A stretch of 64,000 bases of DNA from Leptospira perdikensis (lineage in GTDB: Bacteria; Spirochaetota; Leptospiria; Leptospirales; Leptospiraceae). The stretch lies in NCBI RefSeq assembly GCF_004769575.1, contig NZ_RQGA01000003.1, positions 744,001-808,000 of the forward strand, in the 5' to 3' direction. Position numbers and translations under genes: made by a program. Below are positions 1 through 9,840 of this stretch, piece by piece (within the stretch, counting starts at the first letter, position 1; each line of letters starts with the position of its first letter). The notes below the pieces were generated by a model. It was given only the letters and a program-made list of their open reading frames with translations, ran no database searches and had not been told where the DNA came from.

Positions 1-2925
1 ACTTCATCTGTATTCAGTTGGATGTTTTCATCACTAATTCCATACACTGCCATGGCCACAACTTCGTCATTGTTAACAAGAGGTGAAATGAGAAATCCTT
101 TCATTCCCGATTTTTCTGTAATTTGTTTGTCGATTGCGAATGGCATCGATTTGGGAACATTTTTCATATAGAAATGTCGTTTTCTTTGATAACATTTGTA
201 GATGAACCCACTTTCTTCTCTAAGAGGAAAACGAAGGGATTTAAAATAGTTTATGTTATCATCAACTAATAAATCAAATCCGGAGTGATTAAGGTAACGA
301 AATTCATTATATTCTTTATCGAGAAAATAGAGAACACAATGTTCTATTTTGTAGTTCTTTCGAATGAATCCGAAAATTTCAGCCAGAATATTCTCTAAAT
401 TGTTTTGAGAGTTAACAGTTTTTGCAAACTCATTCATTTTTTGAATTTCTGCTTTTGCTTGTTCGGATTTTTTACGTTCTGCTTCCGTAATTTGTAACAA
501 TAAAGAGTTTTGGATGGCTCCTGCAATTTGGTCGCAGAATCCCGATATCCTTCGGAGTACTTCGCGAGTGACTTCCATTGGTTTCTGATAAGAAGTGAAA
601 TAAGCCATACCTATCACTTCGTTTTGAACTACAAGTGGAACTGCAACGAAAGAAGTAAGGCTTAGTTTTGAAAAAATTTGTTCGTCTAACTCGGATTCGT
701 ATCGTTTGGGAGGTTTTGGGACAAATAGTGCTTTTTTGCGTGCATAGGTTTTGTATATAATTCCACCTTTTTCGTTTAAAGGAACCCTGAATGATTTTGC
801 AAATAACAACTGTTCTTGTGTCGCATACGTCGGTATGGTTGTATTGTAAGTGTATAACTCTTTTTTCTTTGTATCAATCAGTTGTAATAGTGTGGCCTCT
901 ATCTCAAATGTTTTTAAAATGTAGTTGAACATCTCTTCGATAATTTGTGAAAGGCTGGACTCTGAATTGATTTTTTTCGTAAATTCATTTAACTTTACTA
1001 CTTCGTTCTTTGCATTTTCCATTTGCATTCTTGCATTTTCTGCAAAGAATTTTTCGCGGTTCATTTCTTCCACGAGAATTGAGTTGGTAACAGCAGTAGC
1101 AATGTTTTCTGCAGTGTTTTCTACTAACTGGAGTTGTGGTTTGGAAAAACTTGCCCCCTTTTGTTCGCTAAGAAGAGCCAACATCGCGATGACTTTTCCT
1201 TGGGAACTAAGAGGGATGATCATACCAGGTTGTTTTCCAATTAATTGTACAAATTTTTGATTGGATTCGTTGAGACGCGATTCCCAAACCTTGGCAAACC
1301 GAAAGGGACGGTTCCTTTTGTAGACATGATAAAAAAGTCCAGCACTTGGATCTAAAGGAAAACTTACACCTTGTAATGTAGACTCAAGATTGAGGCCGGA
1401 ATTGGGAGATACAACCGATTTATGGTAAATGATTTTTGAATTTTCAGAATCGACTAAAAGTAGAATCATTGAATCGCAAAAAACTTCTTCATTTAAATAA
1501 TCAAATGCTTTGGTGAGAATACTATCTAGTTCAAGAGATGTATTTAGTGTTTTTGCAAATTCATTGAGTCGTTCTATATTTGCTTTCGAATATTCTAATT
1601 CATGTGTCCTTTCGACAACAATGTCTTCTAGTCCTTCTTTAAGAATGTTTAATTCTTTATTAGAAACTTCCAATCGTTCTTTTAATTTCTCAATGGAAAG
1701 GTAAGCTCTTGTGAATCCGTAGGATAGGATGTATCCTTGGAATAAAATAAAACCTAAAAAACCAAAAGGCATTATGTTCATTGTGTTGATGACATTGTTT
1801 TGATACAGGATGTCATGAACAACGGTCCCAAAAACAAAACTAAATCCAATTAGGGAGAGTCCAGCCCCTACAGTATCAGAGCGATAAGCCATAACAATGG
1901 CAATGGTGATTCGAACGCAGACTGAAATTAAAAAGATTTGAAAAAAATGAATTTTGGCACTAAAGATGGCGACCGGTAAAAACAAAGAAACAAGAAACGG
2001 AGTGATGAGGATATATAGAACCCACATAGTCCTTGGGCCGACAGTGTTTGGAAATACCAATCGATAGAAGTAAGCAAAAACAATCGTTGCAATATAGATA
2101 GTCGCAAATTCCAATCGGATGAGAAAATCCATTGGCATTTCAGGGAAGATGTCGAGAATATTCCTTTCGCCAATTGTAAGGAGGCGCATAACAATGAGTA
2201 AACTAAAAAGTGAGATAAAAAGACTAGCTTTGTCTTGTCTGCGCATGACAAACAAACCCAAATGATATAAGGCCCAAAGAAAGATACTACCTGCAAGAAA
2301 GGAAGTGATTTGGTAACTACGATTGACCTTGTCATACAACATTCGTCTTTCGCCGATTTCCATACTTTCCCAAAATCCACCTTTGGAATAGTGGAAGTTA
2401 GAAATTTCATAAACAATTTCAGTTTCACCAGAAAGGGGTTCCAAATCCATCAGAACTGATTTATAGGATGGTTCGAAGTAGTTTGGGTTGATTCCGAAAC
2501 TCCCTTGTTCCACAACCAGTTTGCCATTGACATACAATCTATAAGCAGATGAGAGATCTAAGTTGTGGAAGGCGAGCGTCGGTGTGTTTGGTGGGAAAAA
2601 AACCTTTAACTTATATGTCGCATAACCAAATCCATCGAGGGATTCTCCAAACCAATCAACACCTTTCCAGTTGGATGGAACCGTTTGGTAGATGTATTTG
2701 GGTTCTCTTCCCAGCTCAGTATCTATTTGGATTCCTTTGTTGGTTTGTTTCCAATAAAATTCCCATTCTCCGTCGAGGGTGATATTTCCATCCTTAGAGA
2801 AGTCCCATAAAGACAAGTCCATCTTCCCTTCCTTTGCGATTGGTTTATTGCGATTGACTTCCTTACAATGGGAGAATCCAAAGACCAGACCGAATAGGAA
2901 TAACAAAATGACTCTTTTCTTCATA
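1..2925 (-). CDS. 7TMR-DISM sensor with tandem GAF domains (3' end outside window)
   Basis: Reads continuously from ATG at 2925 to the window edge (975 codons, no stop). The N-terminus looks like a lipoprotein signal (lipobox-like FSHC near residue 20). A periplasmic beta-sandwich of the kind found in 7TMR-DISM receptors follows (to about 170), with motifs such as LDGEWEFYW and LYVNGKLV. Then come seven hydrophobic helices (about 180-400) and a coiled coil ending in VVERTHELE. After that are three GAF-like domains (about 455-615, 645-795, 835 onwards), each preceded by a near-repeat of NEFAKTLN (about residues 453, 645, 831). GAF domains bind small ligands or cyclic nucleotides. The output domain lies beyond the window; in Leptospira such proteins often end in a cyclase, phosphatase or kinase, so the output is unknown here. 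The family assignment is firm. Confidence 0.85.
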
Positions 2926-2974
2926 GTTAGGCTACTAAGGTTAAGAACTAGTGATGGAAAAGAAAAGGAAAAAT

Positions 2975-3973
2975 TCAGGAATAACTGACTTTTATTTGAG
3001 AAGATAAAAAATACTTTTGCAGAGTCTTTGACATAAGATTTAAAATTTCTTCTGTTTCTTGTTTCGAATAAGAAACGATTTTATCTTTTTTTTCAAAAGG
3101 ATGAAATAAAATCGAAGAGTCCTTTCTTACGTCTACCATCCGCTTTAAAAAATCAATATTCATTCGAAATCCACCAATACTGATGTCAAGAATGCCTTCC
3201 ATTTTTAGTTCTTTCCCTAACTTCTCAGCTAACGATTGGTAATGGGTTTGCCAATTGGGAACTCGTAAAATCGGATCAATACAAATCCGAACTTTCCAAC
3301 CGTCTGTAATGGCTTGGTTTATGGCCTTCAATCGGGCTTGTAGCGATGGAGTTCCATGTTCAATGGTTTCAATCACTTCTTTCGGACTCAAAGTCCAAGC
3401 AAGAATCACATTTGGATTGGGGGTGTGTCTCGCAATTTGACTGTAGTTAGTTGACTTGGTTCGGATTTCTAAACTAAGATTTGGTTCGGTAGTCGCAAAT
3501 TCTAACCAAGCTTTGGTAGCAGGAAAAAAGGATTCTAGGGCCAAAAGGTCTGTGTCATAAGATAAAGCCAGATAGAGTGATTGATTTTTATCCAAGAATT
3601 CTTTTGTGGCCGAAAAAAAATCTTCCCAATTGACAAATAACACGAGATTGGCGGAAGGAAACATCCCTTGTAAGTAACAATATTCACAATCATAAATGCA
3701 GTTGAGTGCGAGTGTGTTATAATAAAAATGCGGATGAGAAAAGTTAGGCGAAAAATCACTTCCTTTGTATAAAAATTGGTCTTTTTTTTCTGCCAAAATT
3801 AATTTGGGAGATTCTTTTTGGATTCGGAAGTTTTGGGAATTTCGATTAAAACTATCTTTGTAATGCCGAATCGGGATGGGGATGGCATTGGGAAATCGAT
3901 TCAAAATTTCTTTCGTACGAAAATGATCTAAAATACTTTCTTCAATATAAATATGAGAAAATGCCTTAAACAT
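2975..3973 (-). CDS. Spore photoproduct lyase-like radical SAM protein
   Basis: Radical SAM enzyme of the SPL type. The cluster motif is C92-x3-C96-x2-C99 followed by YLQG, as in SPL, which repairs thymine dimers in spore DNA. The position corresponding to the hydrogen-donor cysteine of Bacillus SPL (Cys141) reads S-Y-D-T-D at residues 138-142, so that cysteine is missing. The later radical SAM core (LAWTLSP, VRICIDPILRV) is intact. I chose ATG at 3973, which overlaps the stop of the upstream nucleosidase (ATGTTTAA) and has GGAGAG about 9 nt upstream; an ATG at 3997 in the same frame would add 8 residues. Leptospira does not sporulate, so the substrate is probably not spore photoproduct. Coupled translation with the nucleosidase suggests a shared pathway. 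Confidence 0.85.
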   Translation of the reverse strand: MFKAFSHIYIEESILDHFRTKEILNRFPNAIPIPIRHYKDSFNRNSQNFRIQKESPKLILAEKKDQFLYKGSDFSPNFSHPHFYYNTLALNCIYDCEYCYLQGMFPSANLVLFVNWEDFFSATKEFLDKNQSLYLALSYDTDLLALESFFPATKAWLEFATTEPNLSLEIRTKSTNYSQIARHTPNPNVILAWTLSPKEVIETIEHGTPSLQARLKAINQAITDGWKVRICIDPILRVPNWQTHYQSLAEKLGKELKMEGILDISIGGFRMNIDFLKRMVDVRKDSSILFHPFEKKDKIVSYSKQETEEILNLMSKTLQKYFLSSQIKVSYS

Positions 3974-4832
3974 GTAAGATTTCTCTCCACTGATCAAAGT
4001 AGTTTTTCAGATCAGTTTTGGTTTTTAAATTGATTTTCTCAGATTCCAACGGAAAGGGAAGTTGTGAATGAGGATGGCGCAATCGGAAATAACGAATGGA
4101 TTTTTTTAGATCATGTCTCATCGTTTCTGTTAGGCGAAGATTTTGAATGAATGTTTCTACACTCGGCCAGTCGATGGAGTCGATTTCATCAACATGAGCC
4201 CAGGGTAATGGAGATATCCATTCTTCAAACAAATCATCGGTAACTTTTGCCATCATAGTTTCAATGTCTTCTGTTTGACAAAACTTTCCTTCTAAGTGAT
4301 CGGAAACTACTTTTCCTAACGCAATGTTCTCCAAAGGAAAATAAAGAGAAGCTGCTTCAAAAAAACCTGCCCCTTCCATATCCACGAGGTTTATATTTTG
4401 TAACTCTTCTTCCGTGAGAGATAAAAACCGATCTATACCCCTTTCTTTGGTGATTGGTCTATCAAAGGTATTGAGGTTTGTTTCTTTTTTAAATTGGGAG
4501 TTTAAGATTCTGTCGGGATAAAAATCTCTTTGCGAACCAAAGTCTGTAATTTTATGAATCCAGAAAAATTCGCCTAATGAAAGTTCTGATGAGTTGGCAC
4601 CAGCAATTCCCAAATTCCAAACCTTCATTTGGTTACGTTTTTCTTTTGATAAGAGATGTGAGAATTCTGAAACAGCCAAAGCCATAGAAAGTTTGCCTGT
4701 GCCGGAAATAATTATATAATGAGATTCTTTTTGAAAGATCCGAAATTTTCCGGAATGGGCCAAAGGTTTCGCTTGTAATTTTGTAAGCCAGGGTTTGGCC
4801 TCAGAAAGAACAGCGAAAAACAATGCAGACAT
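3966..4832 (-). CDS. Nucleoside phosphorylase/nucleosidase family protein
   Basis: Belongs to the PNP/UDP phosphorylase fold (MTA/SAH nucleosidase superfamily), which cleaves N-glycosidic bonds of nucleosides. Visible signatures are the GTGKL loop near the start, NLGIAGA, the substrate-ribose motif VDMEGAGFFEAA with E153, and VVSDH with the likely catalytic acid D178. About 90 residues beyond the fold (from about 195) form a mostly helical extension with no recognised domain, so it is longer than a typical 230-residue nucleosidase. The stop overlaps the start of the SPL-like radical SAM gene downstream, implying translational coupling. It starts at ATG 4832, only 27 nt from the divergent peroxidase start, so the two promoters must lie inside each other's genes. 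Substrate not determinable. Confidence 0.75.
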   Translation of the reverse strand: MSALFFAVLSEAKPWLTKLQAKPLAHSGKFRIFQKESHYIIISGTGKLSMALAVSEFSHLLSKEKRNQMKVWNLGIAGANSSELSLGEFFWIHKITDFGSQRDFYPDRILNSQFKKETNLNTFDRPITKERGIDRFLSLTEEELQNINLVDMEGAGFFEAASLYFPLENIALGKVVSDHLEGKFCQTEDIETMMAKVTDDLFEEWISPLPWAHVDEIDSIDWPSVETFIQNLRLTETMRHDLKKSIRYFRLRHPHSQLPFPLESEKINLKTKTDLKNYFDQWREILHV

Positions 4833-4859
4833 AGTCTAAACATGAAACAGGGGGGTTCC

Positions 4860-5402
4860 ATGCAAAGAAAAGTTTTGTTTGCTATTTTTCTCTTTATCGG
4901 TTTTCATATCTATGCTGGAGGAAAAAAGATGTCATTCCATGATTTCAAATCCGTATCCATCCAAGGGAAAGAAGTTTCCCTTTCCGAATACAAAGGGCAT
5001 CCTGTCCTAGTTGTTAACGTTGCATCTAAGTGTGGTTATACGCCACAATACGATGGCTTAGAAAAAGTTCATCAAACTTATAAAGATAAAGGGTTAAAGG
5101 TGGTTGGATTTCCTTCCAATGATTTTGGAGGCCAAGAACCAGGAACCGAATCCCAAATCGCAGAATTTTGCAAACTCAACTTTGGGGTCACTTTCGATCT
5201 TATGAAAAAAACTAAGGTTCTCGGAAACGATAAAGACCCTGTTTATCAATTTTTGACTGAGAATGCAAAAGAAAAAGGGGATGTGAAGTGGAACTTCGAA
5301 AAGTTCTTAATTGATAAAAATGGGAATGTTGTTGGGAGATTTCCATCGGGAACAAAACCGGAATCTGCGGAGTTAAAACAAGCCATTGAAAATCTTCTTT
5401 AA
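4860..5402 (+). CDS. Exported glutathione peroxidase-family protein
   Basis: Thiol peroxidase of the GPx family, reducing hydrogen or lipid hydroperoxides with glutathione or thioredoxin. It has the cysteine (not selenocysteine) active site VASKCGYT (C58 from this start), the partner Gln in FPSNDFGGQEPG and the WNF motif near the C-terminus, giving a Cys-Gln-Trp-Asn tetrad. A short hydrophobic leader (VLFAIFLFIGFHIYAGG) predicts export to the periplasm. I prefer ATG 4860, because AGGGGGG lies just upstream; an in-frame ATG at 4842 sits before that Shine-Dalgarno. It overlaps the ChaN-like gene by 17 nt, so the pair is probably co-transcribed. It is divergent from the nucleosidase gene. Confidence 0.9.
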   Translation: MQRKVLFAIFLFIGFHIYAGGKKMSFHDFKSVSIQGKEVSLSEYKGHPVLVVNVASKCGYTPQYDGLEKVHQTYKDKGLKVVGFPSNDFGGQEPGTESQIAEFCKLNFGVTFDLMKKTKVLGNDKDPVYQFLTENAKEKGDVKWNFEKFLIDKNGNVVGRFPSGTKPESAELKQAIENLL

Positions 5403-6258
5403 TCGATTTGTTTTTTCGTTTCTTTTTATATTTTTAAGTATTAATGTTTTCGCTGATGAATCTTCATTGTCCGTACAAATTGTCCGGACATCCACGGCAG
5501 AAGTTGTTTCGATTTCCGATATTGTTAAAGAATCGTCCAAATACAATGTCGTTGTTTTTGGTGAAGAACATGACAACCAAGACCTACATCGTTTTTACGA
5601 AACTTTGTTTAAGGGGATTTCTGATCTCGAATCTACTTCTTTATCGTTGGAAATGTTGGAACAAGACCAACAAAATATAGTTAATGAATTCTTAAAAGGG
5701 ACTATTACGGAATCTCACTTTCTCGCATCTACTTCCCATTGGAAATCTTTTAAAACTGATTATTTACCCTTAGTATCAATCGCGAAGGAAAAAAAATGTA
5801 ATGTGGTTGCAGCCAATCCTCCGAGACGTTATGTAAATTTAATTTCAAGAAAGGGTTTGTCCGCCTATCGAGAGTTTTCTGATCTTGCCCTTCCTTACCT
5901 TCCTCCCGCTTATAGTTTAGAAAAATACTTAACGGAGGATTACAAACAACGGTTAACGACTTTGTTTGCTGGAGGACATGGGGCCGGTCACGGAGCCGGG
6001 AATTCCTATTTAGTTTTGGGTCAGGCAACTTGGGACCAAGGGATGGCCGAATCGATTTCTCGTGAATTCTACAAAACGGGAAAAAAAGTAATTCATTTGA
6101 ACGGCCGTTTCCATTCAGACAGAACCGGTGGTGTGGTCCACAGACTACGAGAAATGGGGCTTTCCGTTCTTGTCATCTCTGGATTTGTTAAAGATCGGGA
6201 AGAAAGCCAGGATTTTGTGAAAATCGCTGATTTTGTAATTTTAACAAACGGCCGATAA
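5386..6258 (+). CDS. ChaN-family (haem-binding uptake-like) exported protein
   Basis: Matches the ChaN/PF04187 family, small exported or lipoprotein haem-binding proteins with an EreA-like fold. Family signatures are VVFGEEHDNQDLH (about residue 55), LEMLEQDQQ, ANPPRRYVN, the WDQGMAESI motif and HLNGRFHSD near the C-terminus. A hydrophobic signal peptide ends near VFADES; no lipobox is seen, so a soluble periplasmic protein is likely. A His/Gly stretch (AGGHGAGHGAG, about residue 200) could bind metal or haem. The start is TTG at 5386 inside the peroxidase gene, with GGAG about 14 nt upstream. The family and the peroxidase neighbour fit a haem/redox role in the periplasm, but haem binding is inferred only from the family. 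Confidence 0.75.
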   Translation: MKIFFNRFVFSFLFIFLSINVFADESSLSVQIVRTSTAEVVSISDIVKESSKYNVVVFGEEHDNQDLHRFYETLFKGISDLESTSLSLEMLEQDQQNIVNEFLKGTITESHFLASTSHWKSFKTDYLPLVSIAKEKKCNVVAANPPRRYVNLISRKGLSAYREFSDLALPYLPPAYSLEKYLTEDYKQRLTTLFAGGHGAGHGAGNSYLVLGQATWDQGMAESISREFYKTGKKVIHLNGRFHSDRTGGVVHRLREMGLSVLVISGFVKDREESQDFVKIADFVILTNGR

Positions 6259-6273
6259 GAATAGGGAGAACCT

Positions 6274-8871
6274 ATGTCGGCACCCTCTCCCAAATATCTT
6301 TGTCCACATTGCCAAAAGGCATCTCGTTTACCAGAGCCGATTCCAAGGGAAGGTAAATTTCAGCTAACATGTGCTCACTGTAGTGAAAAAGTTATTCTTA
6401 ATTTTACTGATTATCGTTTTGAAATTTTAAAAGTAGTTCCAAAGGAACCACAGATTTCTGATACGGCTCAGTCCTTTCAACCGTTTAAAATTTCAACGCC
6501 GGCTATTAGCAAACCAAATTCCTTTAAAGAAAGATCAGAATCAAAATCCAAACCATTTTGGGAGAGAAAAGTGGTTTTCGAAAGAGAACCAGAAGTTCGA
6601 ACATTCAAACCCAAACCATTAAAACAAAGACTTAATGGTGTTAATAGCGGACGAGGTAAGTCTCCAAAATTTTCTTATGTGAAACTTGCGTTTACAATTA
6701 CTTCTATCTGTTTATTTTTATTTATACTCGGGTTCTCTTATTTTGTGGCAGGAGTGTTAACAACAAAAAAAGAAGTTCCTTTGTATTTGGAATCTCTATC
6801 CAAAAATATTCCGACTAAAATTTTAGATCGTAACGGACAGATGGTAAGTGAAATTTTTCAGAAACGAACTTCCACCTTGCATTTGCAAGACTATCCAGAA
6901 GATATGATCTCAATTCTTTTGAACATTGAAGATCAAAAGTTTTTCTTTCATGGTGGTATTGACTATTCTGCTATTCTCAGAGCCTTTTTTAAAAATATTA
7001 TTAATTTAAGTTATAAACAAGGTGCCTCAACCATCACTCAGCAGTTGGCTCGAATTATTTTGGATGATCGTCGTAAAAGTTTAAATCGTAAATGGCGAGA
7101 AGCCCAACTGGCCTTTGCTCTAGAATCAGTACTCACTAAAGAACAAATTTTAGAAACTTATATGAACCATGTTTATTTAGGTCATGGTGCCTTTGGATTT
7201 GGCGAGGGGATTAAATTTTATTTTCAAAAAAACCCAATGGAACTTAGTAAAGAAGAGATGGTCCTCCTTGCATCTCTTCCTTCTGCACCTAATAAATACT
7301 CACCATTAAAAAACCCTGAGGATTCCTATACTCGTGTTCGTGCTATTTTACAAATGTTTCGCAATCGAGGTATTTATCCCAACTTAGACCGAGATAAATT
7401 TGTTAGTTTTTATCATAACCTTTCCACTCGTTCGCCTAATGAAACTGTTTTTGGTTCCAGACAAGACATTGCGCCTTATGTAACAGAACACGTTCGTGGG
7501 GTTCTTTCTTCTTTAGAAGGAGATAAAAATATTTACGAAAGTGGCGGATATACAGTCGAAACCACACTCGATCGTGGGGCACAGGAATTGATTGGTCCGA
7601 TGGTTCGTGAGTATTTAACCAAGAATCGTAAGTCTGGGAAAATTCAAAAAAAACGAGTTCGAGTAAAACCAGAATCCCCAATGGATTTAGCATTTAGACA
7701 AAAGATGGAGGAAGTATCTATCTTAAATGAAATGGTTTGGAACCCCGATAGTTTGGAATCAGAAAAAGATACAAGTTCAGTCCAGGCAGCAATTGTAGGT
7801 ATACAGCCAAACACAGGTCAGGTGTTATTTTTGCATGGGGGAGAAGAATTTAACTCACAAAACCAGTTCAATCGTGCCACACAAATGCGTAGACAAACGG
7901 GGAGTTCCATCAAGGCAGTGTTATATGCATCAGCCATTGATGCCGGTGTCATCCAATCTGGAACAAGAATTCTTGATGCGCCTTTATACTATCGGGGTGG
8001 CGGTGGGAAGGAATGGGCTCCTGAAAACTTGGGTGGAAGTTTTGATGGAGAAATTTCTTTACGCACAGCCCTTGTAAAATCTAAAAACACAGCAGCAGTA
8101 CAAGTTGCGGAACGATTGGGTAGTGCTGGAATTGAACGTTATTTTACAAAATATTTTTTCCCGAGTGATGCCGAAAAGAAAGCTCGGTATCGGGGAGATT
8201 TGTCTTTGGCCCTTGGAACTTTAGAGATCTCACCACTGGAAATGGCATCAGCGTTTACCGGTTTTGTTAACCAAGGTACAGTGAAACGTCCTTATCTCAT
8301 TCAACGGATTAAAAACTCGAAGGGTGTGGTTTTGTATGAGGCGGGTGGCACGGATGAGTTTAAATTAAAATTACCTCCGGAACGTCAAGTGATTCGTCCA
8401 GACACAGCTGAGGTGATGGTATCATTACTCAGAGACAGTGGACGTGCGAGTGGTGTACGGAGCGGCGGTTATGCGGGAGATCTCATCGGAAAAACGGGAA
8501 CCACAAATGACTATAAAGACGCATGGTTTGTGGGTGCAAGACCTGACTTAGCATTAGCTGTTTGGATTGGATACGACAATCCTAAATTTGGAATGGGTGG
8601 TAGCGGACTTGGTGGGGCAGTGGCGGCACCACTTTGGGGAGAGATTGTTTCTTCTATAGATAGAAAAAATATAATTCCTAAAATACAATTTAGCCAACCG
8701 GTATATGCGAAATCGCATAAAATTTGTTCTTTAACGGGAAAATTGGCATCCCCGACTTGTCCTGCAACAAATGAACTTTATCTTTCTGATTTTCCTCCTG
8801 AAGGAATTTGTACAGAAGATCATAAAGCCACTCATTCAGAGAACAAAGATTTAATGAAAGGACTATACTAG
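6274..8871 (+). CDS. Class A penicillin-binding protein (1A type) with N-terminal zinc ribbon
   Basis: Bifunctional peptidoglycan synthase: GT51 glycosyltransferase plus penicillin-binding transpeptidase, 865 residues. The glycosyltransferase motifs are NIEDQKFFFHGGID (catalytic Glu about 219) and GASTITQQLAR. The transpeptidase has SxxK at S544, SxN at S603 and KTG at 740-742. A single membrane helix lies at about 135-158. The cytoplasmic N-terminus carries C10-x2-C13 and C33-x2-C36, a zinc-ribbon-like fold followed by a basic, Ser/Pro-rich linker to about residue 130; ordinary PBP1A proteins lack this. AGGGAGA lies just ahead of ATG 6274. Two exported proteins follow directly and may be in the same transcript. 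Confidence 0.95.
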   Translation: MSAPSPKYLCPHCQKASRLPEPIPREGKFQLTCAHCSEKVILNFTDYRFEILKVVPKEPQISDTAQSFQPFKISTPAISKPNSFKERSESKSKPFWERKVVFEREPEVRTFKPKPLKQRLNGVNSGRGKSPKFSYVKLAFTITSICLFLFILGFSYFVAGVLTTKKEVPLYLESLSKNIPTKILDRNGQMVSEIFQKRTSTLHLQDYPEDMISILLNIEDQKFFFHGGIDYSAILRAFFKNIINLSYKQGASTITQQLARIILDDRRKSLNRKWREAQLAFALESVLTKEQILETYMNHVYLGHGAFGFGEGIKFYFQKNPMELSKEEMVLLASLPSAPNKYSPLKNPEDSYTRVRAILQMFRNRGIYPNLDRDKFVSFYHNLSTRSPNETVFGSRQDIAPYVTEHVRGVLSSLEGDKNIYESGGYTVETTLDRGAQELIGPMVREYLTKNRKSGKIQKKRVRVKPESPMDLAFRQKMEEVSILNEMVWNPDSLESEKDTSSVQAAIVGIQPNTGQVLFLHGGEEFNSQNQFNRATQMRRQTGSSIKAVLYASAIDAGVIQSGTRILDAPLYYRGGGGKEWAPENLGGSFDGEISLRTALVKSKNTAAVQVAERLGSAGIERYFTKYFFPSDAEKKARYRGDLSLALGTLEISPLEMASAFTGFVNQGTVKRPYLIQRIKNSKGVVLYEAGGTDEFKLKLPPERQVIRPDTAEVMVSLLRDSGRASGVRSGGYAGDLIGKTGTTNDYKDAWFVGARPDLALAVWIGYDNPKFGMGGSGLGGAVAAPLWGEIVSSIDRKNIIPKIQFSQPVYAKSHKICSLTGKLASPTCPATNELYLSDFPPEGICTEDHKATHSENKDLMKGLY

Positions 8872-9840
8872 ATGAAAGTGATTTATATAAGATTCCTTTG
8901 TTCCATTTTGATTTTTTTCTTGGTTGGATTCTCTCCCTCTTTATTTGCCAATTCATTTTATGAAGAAGGGTATGAAATGGAACAAATGAATACTCTCTTC
9001 GCCATCCCTTTGTATGAAAAAGCTCTCAGTCAAAAACCATCGGGAAAATTACAAAAGGCAGTCGTCTCTCGCCTTTTCTTTTTATATAAAAAACATGGAA
9101 AGTTGTTAGATGCCTTATTTTTAGGAAGTAAGTATCCTTCTATCATCCCTTCCAAGGAAAGGGGTTGGATTTGGACTCATTTAGCAGAAATATATAAACC
9201 AATCACTGTCTCTGAACTTTCTGCAACTTATGTACATGCAGCTAAAGCATCCCCTGATAAATTTTCAGAACTCTCGGATCATTTGAAAGTTACCAACTCG
9301 CAAAAGTTATATGAATTTGCTTCTATCATTTTATTGAAACGCAAACAATACAAAGTGATTTTATCCATTTATGCGGAGAACCAGGCGATGGCAAAAACTC
9401 CCTTGTTTACTGGGATTTCTGAGTTTAAAATTGGAGCCGATGCAGGTAAGGAATTTTTAAAAACAATACTTGGAGAGTCTGAATCCGAAAGGTCTGACCA
9501 AGAAAAATCAGATGTATTGTATTTGATGGGTGTTTATTACCGCCAAACAACTGAATATGATCTCTCCGCAAGATACTTTCGGATGAGTGGGAGTTTTGGG
9601 TCCAAACCTAGAGCTGACTTGGAAACTACCAAATCCCTTGTTTTGAAAGGAAATACAAAAGAAATGTGTTCTACATTTAAATTTGTTTCTTCCTCGACAG
9701 ATGAAATCGAAACTCTTTTGTATTTTTACTGTTCCCCGAATGGCAACAATTCATGGAAACCGTATGAACCGAGCATTCGTATTTTAGCAGAAAGAGAAGG
9801 GAATGAATTTTTAACATTACTCTTTCCTGGGACAAACTAA
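8872..9840 (+). CDS. Exported helical (TPR-like) protein, function unknown
   Basis: Starts immediately after the PBP stop codon (TAG ATG), with AAAGGA about 9 nt upstream. A signal peptide (about residues 1-27, ending SLFANS) predicts a periplasmic protein. The rest is alpha-helical with TPR-like pairs, for example IPLYEKALSQ and LYLMGVYYRQTTEYDLSARYFRMSG. There are two cysteine pairs late in the chain but no catalytic motif. TPR proteins usually serve as scaffolds. The position behind a cell-wall synthase suggests a partner in envelope assembly, but that is context only. The next gene overlaps its stop (TAATG). Confidence 0.7.
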   Translation: MKVIYIRFLCSILIFFLVGFSPSLFANSFYEEGYEMEQMNTLFAIPLYEKALSQKPSGKLQKAVVSRLFFLYKKHGKLLDALFLGSKYPSIIPSKERGWIWTHLAEIYKPITVSELSATYVHAAKASPDKFSELSDHLKVTNSQKLYEFASIILLKRKQYKVILSIYAENQAMAKTPLFTGISEFKIGADAGKEFLKTILGESESERSDQEKSDVLYLMGVYYRQTTEYDLSARYFRMSGSFGSKPRADLETTKSLVLKGNTKEMCSTFKFVSSSTDEIETLLYFYCSPNGNNSWKPYEPSIRILAEREGNEFLTLLFPGTN

